Origin: Hydractinia symbiolongicarpus
Lineage: Eukaryota; Cnidaria; Hydrozoa; Anthoathecata; Hydractiniidae
Direction: 5' to 3'
DNA: 60,000 nucleotides
Assembly (NCBI RefSeq): GCF_029227915.1
Contig: NC_079885.1
Span: 5,768,001-5,828,000 of the forward strand
Below, piece by piece: positions 58,271 through 60,000 of this stretch. A program made the translations under genes and the position numbers. Position 1 is the first letter of the stretch; each line of letters opens with the position of its first letter. Under the pieces are notes generated by a model. That model searched no databases. It was not told where the DNA came from and saw nothing but the letters and a program-made list of their open reading frames with translations.

Positions 58271-58877
58271 ATGTTCAAATTCAGTAGCGAGAATGTTAAC
58301 TCAAGAGACTTTTATGCCACTAAATATCGAAGATGTAAACATTGAAAATATCGTGCTAAGCGACCCTATCCCAGCAAACAAGGGCAAAGATGAACGCTTC
58401 GTTATTGGCTATAAAAATAGTGACAACAAGCTATCCCCTCTATTGATCAAAACACCTAAAAAGCTCTATTCCAATGGTGCCTCGCGTTACGATGAGGGCT
58501 GCTCTCTTACCATGTCATTCGACATCTATAACCACCCCGAGTGGTTAGAGAAGTATGAGAGTATCCTGACCAAGGTAGAGTCCTTGGAGGGTCATTGCTT
58601 CACCACCCCACCTGTGAAAAAAGGAAAATACATCACCACCAAGGTGAAGGAGTGGGAGGACAAAGTCGGAACCGACTTCCATTCCAAAAAAGTACCACTA
58701 AAACAAAGCTGCGAGTGCAAAACCATCATCAAGCTATCTGGCATCTACAGGCAAGGTTCCAATTACTACATGCAAACCTACTTGGAGGAGTGTAAGTATA
58801 AGGCTGTCGAGTTTTCTGGTTCCCGCTACCTTAGCGATTCCGACTCTGATGACAAATCCTTCTTCGTACTAAACTAG
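58271..58877 (+). pseudogene. P2 DUF5871-like protein, probable frameshift near the start
   Basis: The downstream ATG 58293 opens 194 codons with NIVLSDPIPANKGKDERF, LIKTPKKLYSNGASRYDEG and LTMSFDIYNHPEW, matching P1 20461-21096. However, the P1 N-terminal segment matches another P2 frame that starts at ATG 58271, directly after CAAAATAAAAGG, so one indel near 58310-58325 is likely. If only 58293 is used, the protein is open and nearly complete. The C-terminus is acidic and Ser-rich (SDSDSDDK). Function unknown; family shared with large DNA viruses. Confidence 0.6.
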
Positions 58878-58923
58878 ATGTGAAAGGTTTTGGTGTGTGT
58901 TGATCTAACACATCAAAACAAAC

Positions 58924-59205
58924 ATGAACGACGTTAAAGCACTGAAAAAGGAAGCGAAAGTACTAAAAGTTCGTAACTACTCAATTATGAATAAGGCCGA
59001 CGTACTCGAAGCGATCCGCAAGGTCAAGTATAAGGACGCTTCGACACAAACAGACGGCTTTTATTGCAAACCTTGCGTCACGATCGCTTGGGAAAAAAAT
59101 CTTGAGCAATACTCGAGACAGCTCTCTGAAAAGCAGCGACGTGTTGCATATGATGCTGAGTTGATGTTCGATCAAGACACTGAAGAAGTACTCGAAATCG
59201 AGTAA
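58924..59205 (+). CDS. P2 SAP/Rho-N-like small protein
   Basis: 93 codons, intact. The first 35 residues (MNDVKALKKEAKVLKVRN, ADVLEAIRKV) have the two-helix pattern of SAP or Rho-N nucleic-acid-binding motifs, like the N-terminus of the P1 polymerase. A Cys pair (CKPC) and an acidic tail follow. Possible DNA-binding accessory protein; inference only. Confidence 0.55.
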   Translation: MNDVKALKKEAKVLKVRNYSIMNKADVLEAIRKVKYKDASTQTDGFYCKPCVTIAWEKNLEQYSRQLSEKQRRVAYDAELMFDQDTEEVLEIE

Positions 59206-59259
59206 ATCATCTAGTATGTTGTTCAACACATTAGACCTATGAATAAACTGGCGGCTCCT

Positions 59260-59904
59260 CTAAGTACTGCTGACATATTGTGCAGACTGTAAGTTTTTTA
59301 TCAACTCCTGTTTACCCTCTTCACGCCCTTGCGCGACCAGCTGCTGTCGCTCCCGTTCGTTGATAGAATCCACGTTTTTGCGTGTTCGTTGTCGGGCTTG
59401 CTCCTTCAGCACCATGCACTTCTGTTTCTCCTGCATGATTAGGCTGAACTCATCTTTATCGAGCTGGGGGCAAACCAGTGTCAGCCGCTGGTATACGTCA
59501 GTCCTATAGAATGAATCGTAGTCACCCTTCCTATAGTATTTTTTACTGGGATCGTAGGGTAGACCAAAGAGCTCTTGCAGTTGTTGATGAATTACCACCG
59601 TGTACCCGTCATTGACACGGAGCCTGCAGAGTCCGTTCCTGAGTACGAAGAGCTCAATCTTACCTTCCGCCTGCTTGTTGACGATACTTGCTAAATCCTC
59701 GATCTTGTACAACCCATTCATGATCTCAATTCGGGTAACCGTCTGATCGGGTCCTGCCTTGCGGAAGGCAAACTCGTTGTTAGTGAAAAGATTCAGCCAC
59801 GTAAGTCGAATGCTAAGCGATTTCAGAGCGATCCTCGTGTCCTGCCCTAGGTAGTCCTCAAATATCGTAGGATTCTCTATATCTGTTATATACAGCTGTC
59901 TCAT
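59260..59904 (-). CDS. P2 protein with P1-like coiled tail
   Basis: The start is placed at ATG 59902-59904 (MRQLYITDIENPTIF); an ATG at 59935-59937 would add eleven residues. 214 codons, intact. The first 150 residues form a mixed sheet/helix domain (RIALKSLSIRLTWLNLF, VNDGYTVVIHQQLQELFGLP) absent from the P1 counterpart. The last 60 (EKQKCMVLKEQARQRT, REEGKQEL) match the P1 gene at 21227. In P1 this gene is divergent from the capsid gene, which in P2 would lie just beyond the window. Virion or assembly role is inference. Confidence 0.65.
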   Translation of the reverse strand: MRQLYITDIENPTIFEDYLGQDTRIALKSLSIRLTWLNLFTNNEFAFRKAGPDQTVTRIEIMNGLYKIEDLASIVNKQAEGKIELFVLRNGLCRLRVNDGYTVVIHQQLQELFGLPYDPSKKYYRKGDYDSFYRTDVYQRLTLVCPQLDKDEFSLIMQEKQKCMVLKEQARQRTRKNVDSINERERQQLVAQGREEGKQELIKNLQSAQYVSST

Positions 59905-60000
59905 GTTTCTTAAAAGAAAAGATAAGCATTTACTCATATAACCCAAAGGCAAAGTATGTCCCTACACATGGGCGCTATCTCGAGAGACTCAAGGGTGATG

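Larger units (their letters stand above)
57099..60000. mobile_element. Polinton element P2, left part (continues beyond window)
   Basis: The left end AGAGGGAGAATGTTCGTTCT parallels the P1 terminus. The gene order that follows is that of P1: repeat protein, DUF5871-like protein, then a minus-strand gene with the same C-terminal tail. It also has two small genes that P1 lacks at this place. P2 proteins are clearly diverged from P1, so it is another subfamily and not a duplicate. The right end is outside the window. Confidence 0.85.

Overview
The window is animal genomic DNA: AT-rich, intron-bearing and packed with transposons. Host genes have short GT-AG introns. The only securely recognised ones are a mitochondrial cytochrome c1 gene and exons of a B3GALNT2-like glycosyltransferase, so the organism is a metazoan. 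The repeat families and the large FEN-like protein resemble what is common in cnidarians (hydrozoan-like), but that placement is inference and the species cannot be named.

Layout. 1-5272 (+): the 3' part of a host-style gene for a very large protein with a C-terminal FEN/XPG-like nuclease signature, with phase-1 introns throughout. 5.3-19.6 kb (+): remnants of a B3GALNT2-like locus. Its penultimate exon lies at 14.8 kb, and its terminal exon is present twice (11.5 kb intact, 18.0 kb frameshifted) inside a duplicated block. The upstream block was invaded by a TA-flanked MITE (6726-7279) and by a 3.5-kb element with long satellite-like inverted repeats that carries a broken SAM/integrase transposase and a second SAM-domain ORF. 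19605-31857: a complete but decayed Polinton/Maverick (adintovirus-like) element, P1, bounded by about 265-bp terminal inverted repeats and a 5-bp direct repeat. It carries major capsid protein, integrase, packaging ATPase, protein-primed DNA polymerase B, HNH/zinc proteins and several unnamed genes, most of them broken. 32335-44028 (-): a ten-exon membrane-protein gene in which no exon is long enough to stand out as an ORF; I assembled it from splice sites and reading phase. One of its introns is almost entirely a 5.0-kb hAT-type transposon (36699-41716) encoding an OTU-protease-like domain joined to a TTF/DUF4371/hAT transposase. 44-53.7 kb: mostly non-coding, with MITEs, a Gypsy fragment and a dead LINE. 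53732-55911 (+): cytochrome c1, six exons, first exon not found. 57099-60000: the left part of a second Polinton, P2, of a different subfamily, running off the window.

How things work together. Within each Polinton the genes are the parts of a virus-like replicon: polymerase, integrase, capsid, packaging motor. P1 and P2 share the left-end order repeat protein, DUF5871-like protein, then a minus-strand gene with a common C-terminal tail. Several Polinton ORFs start immediately after an AT-rich motif, suggesting a shared promoter with very short leaders. Numerous stops and frameshifts mean that P1, the SAM/integrase element, the LINE and probably the hAT cannot now work on their own.
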